Below are positions 1 through 6,622 of a stretch of 13,727 nucleotides of DNA, piece after piece (the first letter of the stretch is position 1; every line of letters begins with the position of its first letter). Under the pieces are notes generated by a model. It worked only from the letters and a program-made list of their open reading frames with translations, had not been told where the DNA came from and did not search any database. This stretch comes from Actinomycetota bacterium (GTDB lineage: Bacteria > Actinomycetota > Actinomycetes > S36-B12). The DNA is taken from NCBI GenBank assembly GCA_003456155.1, contig DMPC01000053.1:572-14298 (forward strand), in the 5' to 3' direction. A program made the translations under genes and the position numbers.

Positions 1-669
1 GATGCCCGCACCACGGCGGACGAGATCGCGCTGGTGTTCCGCGGCCTGCTCGCGGACGCGGACGACGTGACCGGCATCGCGCTGTGCAGCACGGTTCCGT
101 CCGTCCTTCGCGAGATGCGGACGATGCTGGACCGGTACTACGGAGATGTGACGACCGTCATCGTCGAACCGGGGACGAAAACTGGTGTGCCCGTGCTGAC
201 CGACAATCCGAAGGAGGTCGGCGCCGACCGGATCGTCAACACGATCGCGGCCCATCACCTCTATGGCGGTCCCTGCATCGTGGTCGACTTCGGCACGTCG
301 ACCAACCTCGATGTCGTATCGGCGAAGGGCGAGTTCCTGGGAGGCGCCCTGGCTCCGGGGATCGAGATCTCGCTCGATGCGCTCGCATCCCGGGCGGCCC
401 AGTTGCGCAAGGTGGAGCTCGTTGCTCCCCGATCCGTCATCGGGAAGAACACCGTGGAGGCGCTGCAGTCCGGGGCGCTCTACGGCTTCGCCGGCCAGGT
501 CGACGGCCTCGTCGATCGCATCATCGAGGAGATCGGTGACGTGACGGCGGTCATCGCCACCGGGGGGCTAGCCCCCATCGTCGTCCCGGAGTCGCAGACG
601 ATCACGCATCATGAGCCCGACCTGACCTTGGTGGGCCTTCGACTGGTGTTCGAGAAGAACGTCGACTAA
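1..669 (+). CDS. coaX: Type III pantothenate kinase, 5'-truncated by the window edge
   Basis: Phosphorylates pantothenate with ATP, the first step of coenzyme A synthesis, in the cytoplasm. The reading frame is open from base 1 and ends at TAA 667-669, giving 222 residues. The missing N-terminus should hold the phosphate-binding loop. The visible part matches the family: GADR (about bases 220-231), the DFGTST nucleotide/pantothenate motif (286-303), then GGALAPGIEISLDAL and a VIGKNT helix, in the family order. The GTG at 34 is an internal codon, because the frame upstream (starting DARTTADEIAL) already reads like CoaX. In many actinobacteria coaX lies directly before lysS; here a HAD gene on the other strand separates them. 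Its stop overlaps the HAD stop by 4 bp in a convergent arrangement. Identification is secure; only the true start is unseen. Confidence 0.95.
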   Translation, partial: DARTTADEIALVFRGLLADADDVTGIALCSTVPSVLREMRTMLDRYYGDVTTVIVEPGTKTGVPVLTDNPKEVGADRIVNTIAAHHLYGGPCIVVDFGTSTNLDVVSAKGEFLGGALAPGIEISLDALASRAAQLRKVELVAPRSVIGKNTVEALQSGALYGFAGQVDGLVDRIIEEIGDVTAVIATGGLAPIVVPESQTITHHEPDLTLVGLRLVFEKNVD

Positions 670-1376
670 CGGGCGTTGTAGCCCGACACCAGCGCTGTCA
701 CGGCTGCGAGGCCGTGGACCCGGCCTGAGGTGCGCGGCAGGATCAGCGTCCGGATCCCCAGCGAGGCGGCGCCCCCGTCATCGTGGGCGTTGTCGCCCAC
801 CATGAGCACCGCCGATGCTGGAAGCCGAAGCGCATCGAGGGCCACCCCGAAGATGCGTCGATCGGGCTTGACGAACCCGACCTCGTACGACAGCACGATC
901 TCGTCGTACCAGCCCGTCAGTCCCTCTCGGTCGAGCACGGTTCGGATCGGGACACCGGCGTTCGAGAGCAGGCAGGTGCGGATACGCGCCTGGCGCAGTT
1001 CCGTCAGCATCGGGACGACGTCCGCGTAGGCCTGCCACGTCTCGAGCATGGACGAGTAGAGGGCCTCGGCCAGGGAGCGGTCGACACCCGGACCCGCGTC
1101 GATGAGTTCATGGAAGACCCGGGAGTGAGCTTCGAACGAGAGGTCGCGCGTGCTGAGCGGATCGCTGATGCGCGCGCCCTCCCAGATCCGGTCGAGAAAG
1201 GCGATCAGGTCCCGTCGACCCGACTCGGTCAACGAGTGGGGCGCGATCGCAAGAGCGGCATCGAGCCAGGCCGTGGCGTCCCCCTGGTCGACCAGGGTCG
1301 AGTGGATGTCGAAGATCACGCCCCGGATCGGCTCCGGTGTCGGCCAGTCCGCCGTGGTCCCGGGGTCGTTGGTCAT
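666..1376 (-). CDS. HAD-superfamily hydrolase with altered motif I
   Basis: A 236-residue protein of the haloacid dehalogenase fold; substrate unknown. Motif I is D23-I-H25-S-T27, so the nucleophile Asp is present but the +2 position, normally the acid/base Asp of HAD phosphatases, is His. Motif II is LLSNAG (S138), motif III is the lysine in FVKPDRRIF (K170), and motif IV is VGDNAHDD (D195, D199, D200). An all-helical cap lies between motifs I and II (about 35-115), as in C1-cap HADs. L-2-haloacid dehalogenases have Tyr at +2, so a non-Asp residue there does not rule out activity, but ordinary phosphatase chemistry is uncertain. ATG at 1376 is preceded by a TAGGCT box 6 nt upstream and no good Shine-Dalgarno, so leaderless initiation is possible. 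The gene is convergent with coaX (stops overlap) and divergent from lysS. Confidence 0.85.
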   Translation of the reverse strand: MTNDPGTTADWPTPEPIRGVIFDIHSTLVDQGDATAWLDAALAIAPHSLTESGRRDLIAFLDRIWEGARISDPLSTRDLSFEAHSRVFHELIDAGPGVDRSLAEALYSSMLETWQAYADVVPMLTELRQARIRTCLLSNAGVPIRTVLDREGLTGWYDEIVLSYEVGFVKPDRRIFGVALDALRLPASAVLMVGDNAHDDGGAASLGIRTLILPRTSGRVHGLAAVTALVSGYNAR

Positions 1377-1382
1377 GCGTGC

Positions 1383-1388
1383 AGCCTA
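1383..1388 (-). promoter_or_regulatory. Putative -10 box for the HAD gene (leaderless)
   Basis: Read on the minus strand this is TAGGCT, a TAnnnT -10 hexamer, followed by exactly 6 nt and the ATG of the HAD gene. That spacing would put the transcription start at or next to the start codon. No -35 was identified. Inferred from sequence only. Confidence 0.4.
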
Positions 1389-1395
1389 CGAGGCA

Positions 1396-1401
1396 TAGCC
1401 T
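1396..1401 (+). promoter_or_regulatory. Putative -10 box for lysS (leaderless)
   Basis: TAGCCT lies 8 nt upstream of the GTG at 1410, within the 33-bp gap shared with the divergent HAD gene. No Shine-Dalgarno is placed correctly for that GTG (the nearest, CGAGG at 1389-1393, is 16 nt away), which favours a leaderless or very short-leader transcript. Confidence 0.4.
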
Positions 1402-1409
1402 TGTGCACC

Positions 1410-2921
1410 GTGACGAGCGATGCGGTGACCCCGGACCCGGATGAGGACCTGCCTGAGCAGATGCGCATCCGGCGGGAGAAGCGCGAGCAGCTCGCTGCGC
1501 GGGGCAAGGAGCCCTACGCGATCGGTCTGCCCATCACCACCACCATCGCTGCCGTCCGCGCCGCGCATCCGGATCTCGAGCCGGACGTGTCGACCGGTGA
1601 GCAGGTGGGGATTGCCGGACGCATCATCTTCCTGCGCAACACCGGGAAGCTCTGCTTCGCGACGCTGCGTGCCGGTGACGGCACGGAGCTCCAGGCCATG
1701 CTCTCCCTCGCGAAGGTGGGTGAGGAGGAGCTCGAGGCCTGGAAGGACCTGGTCGATATCGGTGATCACGTCTTCGTGGCCGGAGAGGTCATCACGAGCA
1801 AGCGTGGCGAGCTGTCCGTCATGGCGGACGAGTGGCGCATGGCGGCCAAGGCCCTCCGCCCGCTGCCGGTTGCGCACAAGGCGCTGAACGAGGAGACGCG
1901 GGTGCGTCAGCGCTATGTCGACCTCGTTGTCCGGCCTGAGGCGCAGCAGGTGGCGCGGACCCGCGTCGCAGTGGTCGCGTCGGTGCGCAGGAGCCTGTCG
2001 GAGCGCGGGTTCCTCGAGATCGAGACGCCGATGCTGCAGACGATCCACGGTGGTGCGGCCGCACGACCGTTCGTCACGCACTCGAACGCCTTCGACATGG
2101 ACGTGTATCTGCGAATCGCGCCGGAGCTGTTTCTCAAGCGCGCGGTCGTCGGAGGTCTCGAGCGGGTGTTCGAGGTGAACCGCAACTTCCGCAACGAGGG
2201 TGCCGATCGTACGCACTCTCCGGAGTTCACGATGCTGGAGTTCTACGCCCAGTACCTCGACTACCAGGACGTCGCCCGCATCACCCGGGAGGTGTACCAG
2301 GAGGCGGCACTCGCCGCGACCGGTTCGCTCTCGGTGGAGCATCCCGACGGCACCGTGCTGGACCTGTCAGGAGACTGGCCGCAGATCGACCTTTACGAGT
2401 CGCTGTCGACCGCGATCGGCGAGCAGATCACCCCGGCGACGAACCGAGACCGGCTCGTCCGACTGTGCGAGGAGCGGGAGATCGGCTTCCATCCGACGGC
2501 CGTCCCGGGCAAGCTGGCCGAGGAGCTCTTCGAGTTCCACGTCGTCCCCACTCTGGTCGACCCGGTGTTCGTCATGGACTATCCGGTCGACACCTCACCG
2601 CTCGTGCGCGGTCATCGCACCAAGCCCGGCGTGGTCGAGAAGTGGGACCTCTACATCAACCGGATGGAGTCCGGAACCGGCTACTCCGAGCTGGTCGATC
2701 CGGTGATCCAGCGTGATCGCCTGATGGAGCAGGCTGCGCTCGCGGATCGCGGTGACGACGAGGCGATGCATCTCGACGAGGACTTCCTGCGCGCGATGGA
2801 GCACGGCATGCCGCCCATGGGCGGCGTCGGGGTCGGCGTGGATCGCATGCTCATGGCCCTGACCGGGCTGGGGATCCGGGAGACGATCCTCTTTCCGCTC
2901 GTCAAGCCGGGGCAGTCATGA
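1410..2921 (+). CDS. lysS: Lysyl-tRNA synthetase, class II
   Basis: Charges tRNA-Lys with lysine using ATP, in the cytoplasm. With GTG 1410 the protein has 503 residues, the usual LysS length, and begins with the charged helix typical of actinobacterial LysS (LPEQMRIRREKREQL). An OB-fold tRNA anticodon-binding domain follows (about 60-170, including GRIIFLRNTGKL). The class II catalytic core has motif 1 (FLEIETPML, from residue 201), motif 2 (RNFRNEGADRTHSPEFTMLE, from 258) and motif 3 (GVGVGVDRM, D478/R479). The frame stays open far upstream, antisense to the HAD gene, but that stretch has no LysS similarity. TTG 1401 or GTG 1425 are alternative starts. The stop overlaps the next gene's ATG (ATGA, 2918-2921), so the two are translationally coupled. 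All key motifs are intact. Confidence 0.97.
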   Translation: MTSDAVTPDPDEDLPEQMRIRREKREQLAARGKEPYAIGLPITTTIAAVRAAHPDLEPDVSTGEQVGIAGRIIFLRNTGKLCFATLRAGDGTELQAMLSLAKVGEEELEAWKDLVDIGDHVFVAGEVITSKRGELSVMADEWRMAAKALRPLPVAHKALNEETRVRQRYVDLVVRPEAQQVARTRVAVVASVRRSLSERGFLEIETPMLQTIHGGAAARPFVTHSNAFDMDVYLRIAPELFLKRAVVGGLERVFEVNRNFRNEGADRTHSPEFTMLEFYAQYLDYQDVARITREVYQEAALAATGSLSVEHPDGTVLDLSGDWPQIDLYESLSTAIGEQITPATNRDRLVRLCEEREIGFHPTAVPGKLAEELFEFHVVPTLVDPVFVMDYPVDTSPLVRGHRTKPGVVEKWDLYINRMESGTGYSELVDPVIQRDRLMEQAALADRGDDEAMHLDEDFLRAMEHGMPPMGGVGVGVDRMLMALTGLGIRETILFPLVKPGQS

Positions 2922-3421
2922 GCAGCGGCATCATCGTCCGGCCGGCGCGCACGGCTGACGTCCGTGCGATCCGGTCGCTGATCGACTTCTACTCCCCGGA
3001 CGGCCGGCTGCTGTCCAAGGCGACGGTCACGCTCTTCGAGGACATCCTCGAGTTCCTCGTCGCCGAGGTCGAGGGTGAGGTCGTGGCGTGCGGTGCGCTG
3101 CACGTCATGTGGGAGGACCTCGCTGAGGTGCGCACCCTCGCCGTCGACCCGGCTCGTGCGGGTCAGGGCATCGGCTCGGCGGTGCTGAGCGCCCTGATGG
3201 ATCGGGCCCGGGAAGTCGGCGTGAAGCGTGTCTTCTGCCTCACCTTCGCCGTTCCCTTCTTCGCGCGTCATGGTTTCGTCGTGATCGACGACACCCCGAT
3301 CGATCATGACGTGTACCAGCAGCTGCTCCAGTCGTACGACGAAGGTGTCGCGGAGTTCCTCGGCCTGGAGCGGGTCAAGCCCAACACCCTCGGCAACCAT
3401 CGGATGCTGGCCTCCCTGTGA
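2918..3421 (+). CDS. argA: Amino-acid N-acetyltransferase (GNAT family, ArgA/Rv2747 type)
   Basis: Likely transfers acetyl from acetyl-CoA to the amino group of glutamate, the first step of arginine synthesis. It has 167 residues and is a single GNAT domain, with no amino-acid-kinase domain as in classical ArgA; this matches the short actinobacterial type known from M. tuberculosis Rv2747. The acetyl-CoA pyrophosphate loop is AGQGIGSA (81-88), after the strand VRTLAVDP. Other hallmarks are CGALHVMWEDLAEVRT (58-73), FFARHGF (114-120) and the C-terminal VKPNTLGNHRML. ATG overlaps the lysS stop (ATGA) and its own stop overlaps the amidase GTG (GTGA), so the three genes form one coupled unit. The family assignment is strong. 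Glutamate as substrate is inferred from resemblance to the known type. Confidence 0.85.
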   Translation: MSSGIIVRPARTADVRAIRSLIDFYSPDGRLLSKATVTLFEDILEFLVAEVEGEVVACGALHVMWEDLAEVRTLAVDPARAGQGIGSAVLSALMDRAREVGVKRVFCLTFAVPFFARHGFVVIDDTPIDHDVYQQLLQSYDEGVAEFLGLERVKPNTLGNHRMLASL

Positions 3422-4191
3422 GAGTCCTGCTCGCGGGCATCCTCGCCTCGGCTCTCTCGCTGGGGATGGTCGTGGCCGGCGGCGCCTCGGCCGGTGCCGC
3501 CCCGGATTCCGACCGGGCCGCGCCGCTCGAGGGACGGCTCATCCTGCTCGATCCTGGGCATCAACTGGGGAACTCCAACCCCCGGTTCGCCCGCCAGATG
3601 GCCCAGAAGCGGTTCAACGGCACGACGGTGAAGGGCTGCAACACCACGGGGACTGCCACGAACGCCGGTTTCCCCGAGGCGACGTTCACCTGGAGGGTCG
3701 CCCTGCGCTTGAAGCAGCTCCTGGAGGACGAGGGCGCCACGGTGGAGATGACGCGCAGCAGCAACTCACGAGATGTCTGGGGTCCCTGTGTGTGGGATCG
3801 CGCAAAGCAGGCGAACCGCATCGGTGCGGACGCGATGATCAGCATCCATGCCGATGGCTCGTCCCCGGGCAATCGTGGCTTCTTCGTCCTCGCACCCGGA
3901 GTGGTGAAGGGCTGGACCGAGGACGTCGTGAAGCCGGGGCGTCGACTGGCGTCGTCGATGATCGAGGGGATGACGCGAGCGGGTGCCCCTGCGTCGAACT
4001 ACATCGCTGACCAGTTGATGATCTCGACGAACACCACGGGCCTGAACTTCAGCAATGTGCCGACAGTGACGGTGGAGCTCGGAAACATGCGCAATGCGTC
4101 GGATGCACGGCGGATGAGCAGCCGGAGCGGGCAGCGTGACTACGCGGCATGGCTCCTTGCAGGCCTGCAGCACTACTTCTCCCGGGGCTGA
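3418..4191 (+). CDS. Secreted N-acetylmuramoyl-L-alanine amidase (Amidase_3, Rv3717/Ami1-like)
   Basis: Zinc-dependent enzyme that cuts the bond between muramic acid and the stem peptide of peptidoglycan, outside the membrane. It has 257 residues. Residues 1 to about 25-28 form a signal peptide (one Arg, a hydrophobic core, then ASAGAA). The Amidase_3 domain fills the rest: H48 in LLDPGHQ, E87 in GFPEATF and H144 in ISIHAD as zinc ligands, and E220 in VELGNMRN as catalytic Glu. KGCNT and WGPCVWDRA carry two cysteines (C74, C124) that could form a disulfide. There is no SPOR, PG-binding or choline-binding module, so it is a minimal amidase like Rv3717. GTG is chosen because it overlaps the argA stop (GTGA) and gives a full signal peptide. 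The 3' end overlaps the convergent marR gene by 19 bp. Confidence 0.92.
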   Translation: MRVLLAGILASALSLGMVVAGGASAGAAPDSDRAAPLEGRLILLDPGHQLGNSNPRFARQMAQKRFNGTTVKGCNTTGTATNAGFPEATFTWRVALRLKQLLEDEGATVEMTRSSNSRDVWGPCVWDRAKQANRIGADAMISIHADGSSPGNRGFFVLAPGVVKGWTEDVVKPGRRLASSMIEGMTRAGAPASNYIADQLMISTNTTGLNFSNVPTVTVELGNMRNASDARRMSSRSGQRDYAAWLLAGLQHYFSRG

Positions 4192-4682
4192 TCCTCGGGG
4201 TCGAAGGCACCGAGGAGCGTCCGCAGCAGTGCGACCATCTGCTCCTGTTGCGAAGTCGGCAGCACTGCCAGGATGCCCTGCTCGCGCGTGACGAGGTCGG
4301 CGAGAGCGGAGTCGACGCAGGCGCGGCCGGTAGGGGTGAGCACGACCCGGACGCCTCGACGATCCTGCGGGTCCGGCTCACGTCGGACGAGGCCGCGGGT
4401 CTCGAGCCGATCGATGCGATTGGTCATCGTGCCGCTGGTCACCAGGGTCTGTGCCCCGAGCTGGCCGGGGGAGAGCGCATAGGGCGACCCGGAGCGGCGC
4501 AGCGCGGCCAGGACGTCGAACTCCCAGGGCTCCAGCGCATGGGCGGCGAAGGCCTGCCGTCGTGCGGTGTCGAGGTGCTGGGCCAGACGCGTGACCCGGG
4601 AGAGCACCTCCAGGGGAGCGACGTCGAGGTCGGGGCGCTCGCGCTGCCAGGCGGCGACCAGCGCATCGACCTCGTCCGTCAT
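4173..4682 (-). CDS. MarR-family transcriptional regulator
   Basis: A 169-residue winged-helix DNA-binding regulator, expected to act as a dimer. The N-terminal helix (22-50) and the C-terminal helices (120-160) form the dimer interface. The HTH is around SPGQLGAQTLVTSGTMTNRI (71-90, recognition helix about 80-94), followed by the wing REPDPQDRRGVRVVLT (101-116) with the DRR motif typical of MarR proteins. The ligand is unknown. It is the last gene of a minus-strand series desaturase-tetR-marR, 66 bp after tetR. An imperfect 20-bp palindrome upstream (4700-4719) looks like its own operator. A TAGCAT box lies 6 nt before the ATG and no properly spaced Shine-Dalgarno is present (GAGG is only 2 nt away), so the transcript may be leaderless. 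Confidence 0.92.
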   Translation of the reverse strand: MTDEVDALVAAWQRERPDLDVAPLEVLSRVTRLAQHLDTARRQAFAAHALEPWEFDVLAALRRSGSPYALSPGQLGAQTLVTSGTMTNRIDRLETRGLVRREPDPQDRRGVRVVLTPTGRACVDSALADLVTREQGILAVLPTSQQEQMVALLRTLLGAFDPEDQPREK

Positions 4683-4688
4683 GACCTC

Positions 4689-4719
4689 ATGCTAGGCGAG
4701 ACTCTCGACGTCAAGATTC
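4689..4719 (-). promoter_or_regulatory. marR promoter and candidate MarR operator
   Basis: On the minus strand TAGCAT (4694-4689) is a -10-like box 6 nt before the marR ATG. Just upstream, 4700-4719 is an imperfect palindrome centred on GACGTC, with 8 of 10 half-site positions matching (GACTCTCGAC on one side, GTCAAGATTC on the other). One half contains CTTGACGTC, resembling CTTGA-type MarR boxes. It would cover the -35 position (TCTTGA with a 16-bp spacer), consistent with autorepression. The palindrome is directly visible; the regulator assignment is inferred. Confidence 0.5.
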
Positions 4720-4741
4720 ATCGAGGACGAGAATCTTGACG
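4709..4741. repeat. Perfect 11-bp inverted repeat in the tetR-marR gap
   Basis: CGTCAAGATTC (4709-4719) is repeated in perfect inversion as GAATCTTGACG (4731-4741), with an 11-nt spacer. The left arm is also one half of the MarR-like palindrome at 4700-4719. So the right arm may be an extra half-site for the same protein. It lies 7 bp past the tetR stop and could instead form a hairpin in the tetR transcript, but the stem is AT-rich and has no T-run, so terminator function is doubtful. Confidence 0.6.
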
Positions 4742-4748
4742 ATCGCGG

Positions 4749-5513
4749 TCAGTGGCGCGGGGCGCGGACGTTCCGGGGCCGGGTCTCCAGGCCCTGCAGC
4801 CCATTCCAGGCGAGGTTGACCAGATGGCCGACGACCTCCTCCTTGCGAGGCTTGCGCACGTCGAGCCACCACTGCCCCGTCTGGGCGACCATGCCGACGA
4901 GCATCTGCGAGTAGAGCGGCGCCCACTTCGTCGGAAGGCCGTGCGCCTTGAACTGACCGCCGAGGAGATCATCCACCTGCTCGGCGACATCGACGAGCAG
5001 TCCGGCGAAGGTGCCGCGGCTGGCGGTGTCTCCGCCGCCCGGGGCCCTGGCGACGGGGGTGTCGCGGACGAGGATCCGGAAGCCGTCGGGATCACGGTCG
5101 ATGAAGTCGAAGAGGGCCATGCCGGCACGCTCGAGGAGCTCTCGGGGGTGGACGACGGCATCATCACCGGGGGTGGGGGCGAGGGCAGCTGCTATCGAAT
5201 CGAGCAGGTAGCCCATCTCGCGATCGACGACGACGGCGTACAGACCCTCCTTGCCGCCGAAGTGCTCGTAGACGACGGGCTTGGAGACGCCGGCCTTCGC
5301 GGCGATCTCCTCGACGCTCACGGCCTCGAAGCCCTTCCGCGCGAACAGCCGACGACCGATGTCGAGCAGCTGCTCGCGGCGCTCCTGGCCGCTCATCCGC
5401 GTGCGCTCGCGCACCTCCGGCCGCCGTGGAGTGCGTGCGCGGGGGAGGAGCTCCGTGACGTTGCCCTCGTCAGGAGCGTCCGCCTGCGCAACGTCGTCGG
5501 GGGTGGACGTCAT
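4749..5513 (-). CDS. TetR-family transcriptional regulator
   Basis: A 254-residue regulator. The TetR N-terminal DNA-binding domain is clear: a helix from about 44 (ERREQLLDIGRRLFARKGF) and the HTH VSVEEIAAKAGVSKPVVYEHF (66-85), then KEGLYAVVVDREM. The ligand-binding domain includes FIDRDPDGFRILVRDTPV and a C-terminal GQWWLDVRKPRKEEV stretch. The first ~40 residues are polar and probably disordered. Met40 is an alternative start, but the ATG at 5513 sits only 5 bp after the desaturase stop, suggesting translational coupling; neither start has a good Shine-Dalgarno. Co-transcription makes the desaturase a likely target, and the palindromes in the desaturase promoter are its best candidate operators. 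The effector may be an acyl-CoA or lipid, which is an inference from context only. Confidence 0.93.
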   Translation of the reverse strand: MTSTPDDVAQADAPDEGNVTELLPRARTPRRPEVRERTRMSGQERREQLLDIGRRLFARKGFEAVSVEEIAAKAGVSKPVVYEHFGGKEGLYAVVVDREMGYLLDSIAAALAPTPGDDAVVHPRELLERAGMALFDFIDRDPDGFRILVRDTPVARAPGGGDTASRGTFAGLLVDVAEQVDDLLGGQFKAHGLPTKWAPLYSQMLVGMVAQTGQWWLDVRKPRKEEVVGHLVNLAWNGLQGLETRPRNVRAPRH

Positions 5514-5518
5514 ACGGA

Positions 5519-6517
5519 TCAGCTGTTCGCGCGATCAGCAGGGCGGTAGCCGCGCACGCGGCGGGCCATGGTCGGATCCTCCAGTTTGGCGACGATGCGC
5601 TCGGGCTTGGGCCAGCGCACGTCATGGATCAGGCCCATCAGCTCCATGGCGCGCAGGATGTCCGCACTGGCGTCGAACTGACGGGTCAGGACTCCGTGGC
5701 GCGCAGCTGTCGGCTCGATGTGGTGCAGGTTGTGCCAGGACTCCCCGAAGGACGGGATCGCCAGCCACCACACATTGGACGAGAGATCCCGGGAGTCGAA
5801 CGGGCGACGACCGAAGACGTGGCAGATCGAGTTGATCGACCAGGTGATGTGGTGGACGAGTGCGATCCGGACGAGGCTGGCCCAGAAGAACGCGGTGAGG
5901 GCTCCCATCCATGACCAGGTGATAAGGCCGCCGAGCAGGGCGGGAAGCAGCAGCGTGGTCACGACGATGGCCGGGAACCAGCGCGACATGCGACGCAGGT
6001 CCGGGTCACCGGAGATGTCCGGGGCGTACTTCTCGATCGGGGTGTTCTCCGCATCGAAGAGCCAGCCGACATGTGAGTAGTACAGGCCCTTGGCGACCGC
6101 CTTTCGCGAGGTGCCGAAGCGCCAGGGGGAGTGCGGATCGCCGACCTCATCGGAGTACTTGTGGTGCTTGCGGTGATCGGCCACCCACTGGTCCAGGGAG
6201 CCCTGGAGGGCCATCGACCCGGCGATGCCGAGGGCGATCTTCATGCCGCGCGAGGTCTTGAAGGAGCCGTGGGTGAAGTAGCGGTGGTAGCCGAGCGTGA
6301 TGCCCAGGGCCGTCACCGAGTAGAAGGCCAGGGCGAGGATGAGGTCGAGCCAGGACAGCCAGCCTCCCCAGGCCACCGGGATGGCGGCGATGACCGCGAT
6401 CAGCGGGATCACCACGAAGAAGCCGATGGTGACCCGCATCCCCGTGCTGTTGATCTGGGTGGTCTCGTCGAGGGCGGCACGCTCGCGCGGGCTCAGCATC
6501 TCGGGCGTGGCGGTCAT
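5519..6517 (-). CDS. Membrane fatty-acid desaturase (acyl-CoA/acyl-lipid delta-9 type)
   Basis: Probably introduces a double bond into saturated acyl chains (stearoyl-CoA/DesA3 type) using O2 and a di-iron centre, in the cytoplasmic membrane. With ATG 6517 it has 332 residues. The three histidine boxes are HRYFTH (H78-H83), HRKHH (H115-H119) and HNLHH (H262-H266); H129, HH222-223 and H233 are further candidate metal ligands. Hydrophobic segments lie at about 29-50, 54-75, 93-106, 183-200 and 203-225. The frame continues upstream to 6895, but that stretch crosses the tRNA-Gln gene and the promoter. ATG 6517 has an AGGGAG ribosome site 4 nt before it, so it is the start. It heads an operon with tetR (5-bp gap). 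No ferredoxin or reductase partner is nearby. Confidence 0.93.
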   Translation of the reverse strand: MTATPEMLSPRERAALDETTQINSTGMRVTIGFFVVIPLIAVIAAIPVAWGGWLSWLDLILALAFYSVTALGITLGYHRYFTHGSFKTSRGMKIALGIAGSMALQGSLDQWVADHRKHHKYSDEVGDPHSPWRFGTSRKAVAKGLYYSHVGWLFDAENTPIEKYAPDISGDPDLRRMSRWFPAIVVTTLLLPALLGGLITWSWMGALTAFFWASLVRIALVHHITWSINSICHVFGRRPFDSRDLSSNVWWLAIPSFGESWHNLHHIEPTAARHGVLTRQFDASADILRAMELMGLIHDVRWPKPERIVAKLEDPTMARRVRGYRPADRANS

Positions 6518-6531
6518 CGGTCTCCCTGGCT

Positions 6532-6568
6532 CGTAACCTACGGTTCCGTAGGTTACGGAACCGTAGGT
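6532..6568. promoter_or_regulatory. Overlapping palindromic operators upstream of the desaturase
   Basis: Two perfect inverted repeats overlap. CGTAACCTACGG / CCGTAGGTTACG (6532-6557) has 12-bp arms around TT. ACCTACGGTTCCGTA / TACGGAACCGTAGGT (6536-6568) has 15-bp arms around GGT. They arise from two 12-bp palindromic cores, TACGGTTCCGTA (6539-6550) and TACGGAACCGTA (6554-6565), centred 15 bp apart. They cover the -10, part of the spacer and the expected transcription start of the desaturase promoter, the position of a repressor operator. The adjacent TetR protein is the most likely ligand (inference). Confidence 0.75.
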
Positions 6569-6579
6569 AGGTGCGTCAA
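6550..6579 (-). promoter_or_regulatory. Desaturase operon promoter
   Basis: On the minus strand: -35 TTGACG (6579-6574), an 18-bp spacer and -10 TAACCT (6555-6550). Transcription would start near 6543, leaving a leader of about 26 nt with the AGGGAG ribosome site. The palindromic operators overlap the -10 and the start point. Confidence 0.6.
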
Positions 6580-6622
6580 GCCGAACGTCGGATCGATGTC
6601 TAGAGTTCACCCGACCGTTCCA

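Noticed and set aside
783..1409. In-frame 209-codon upstream extension of lysS
   Set aside because: It is antisense to the well-supported HAD gene, has no LysS similarity, and LysS reaches its normal length from GTG 1410. It is an artefact of high GC.
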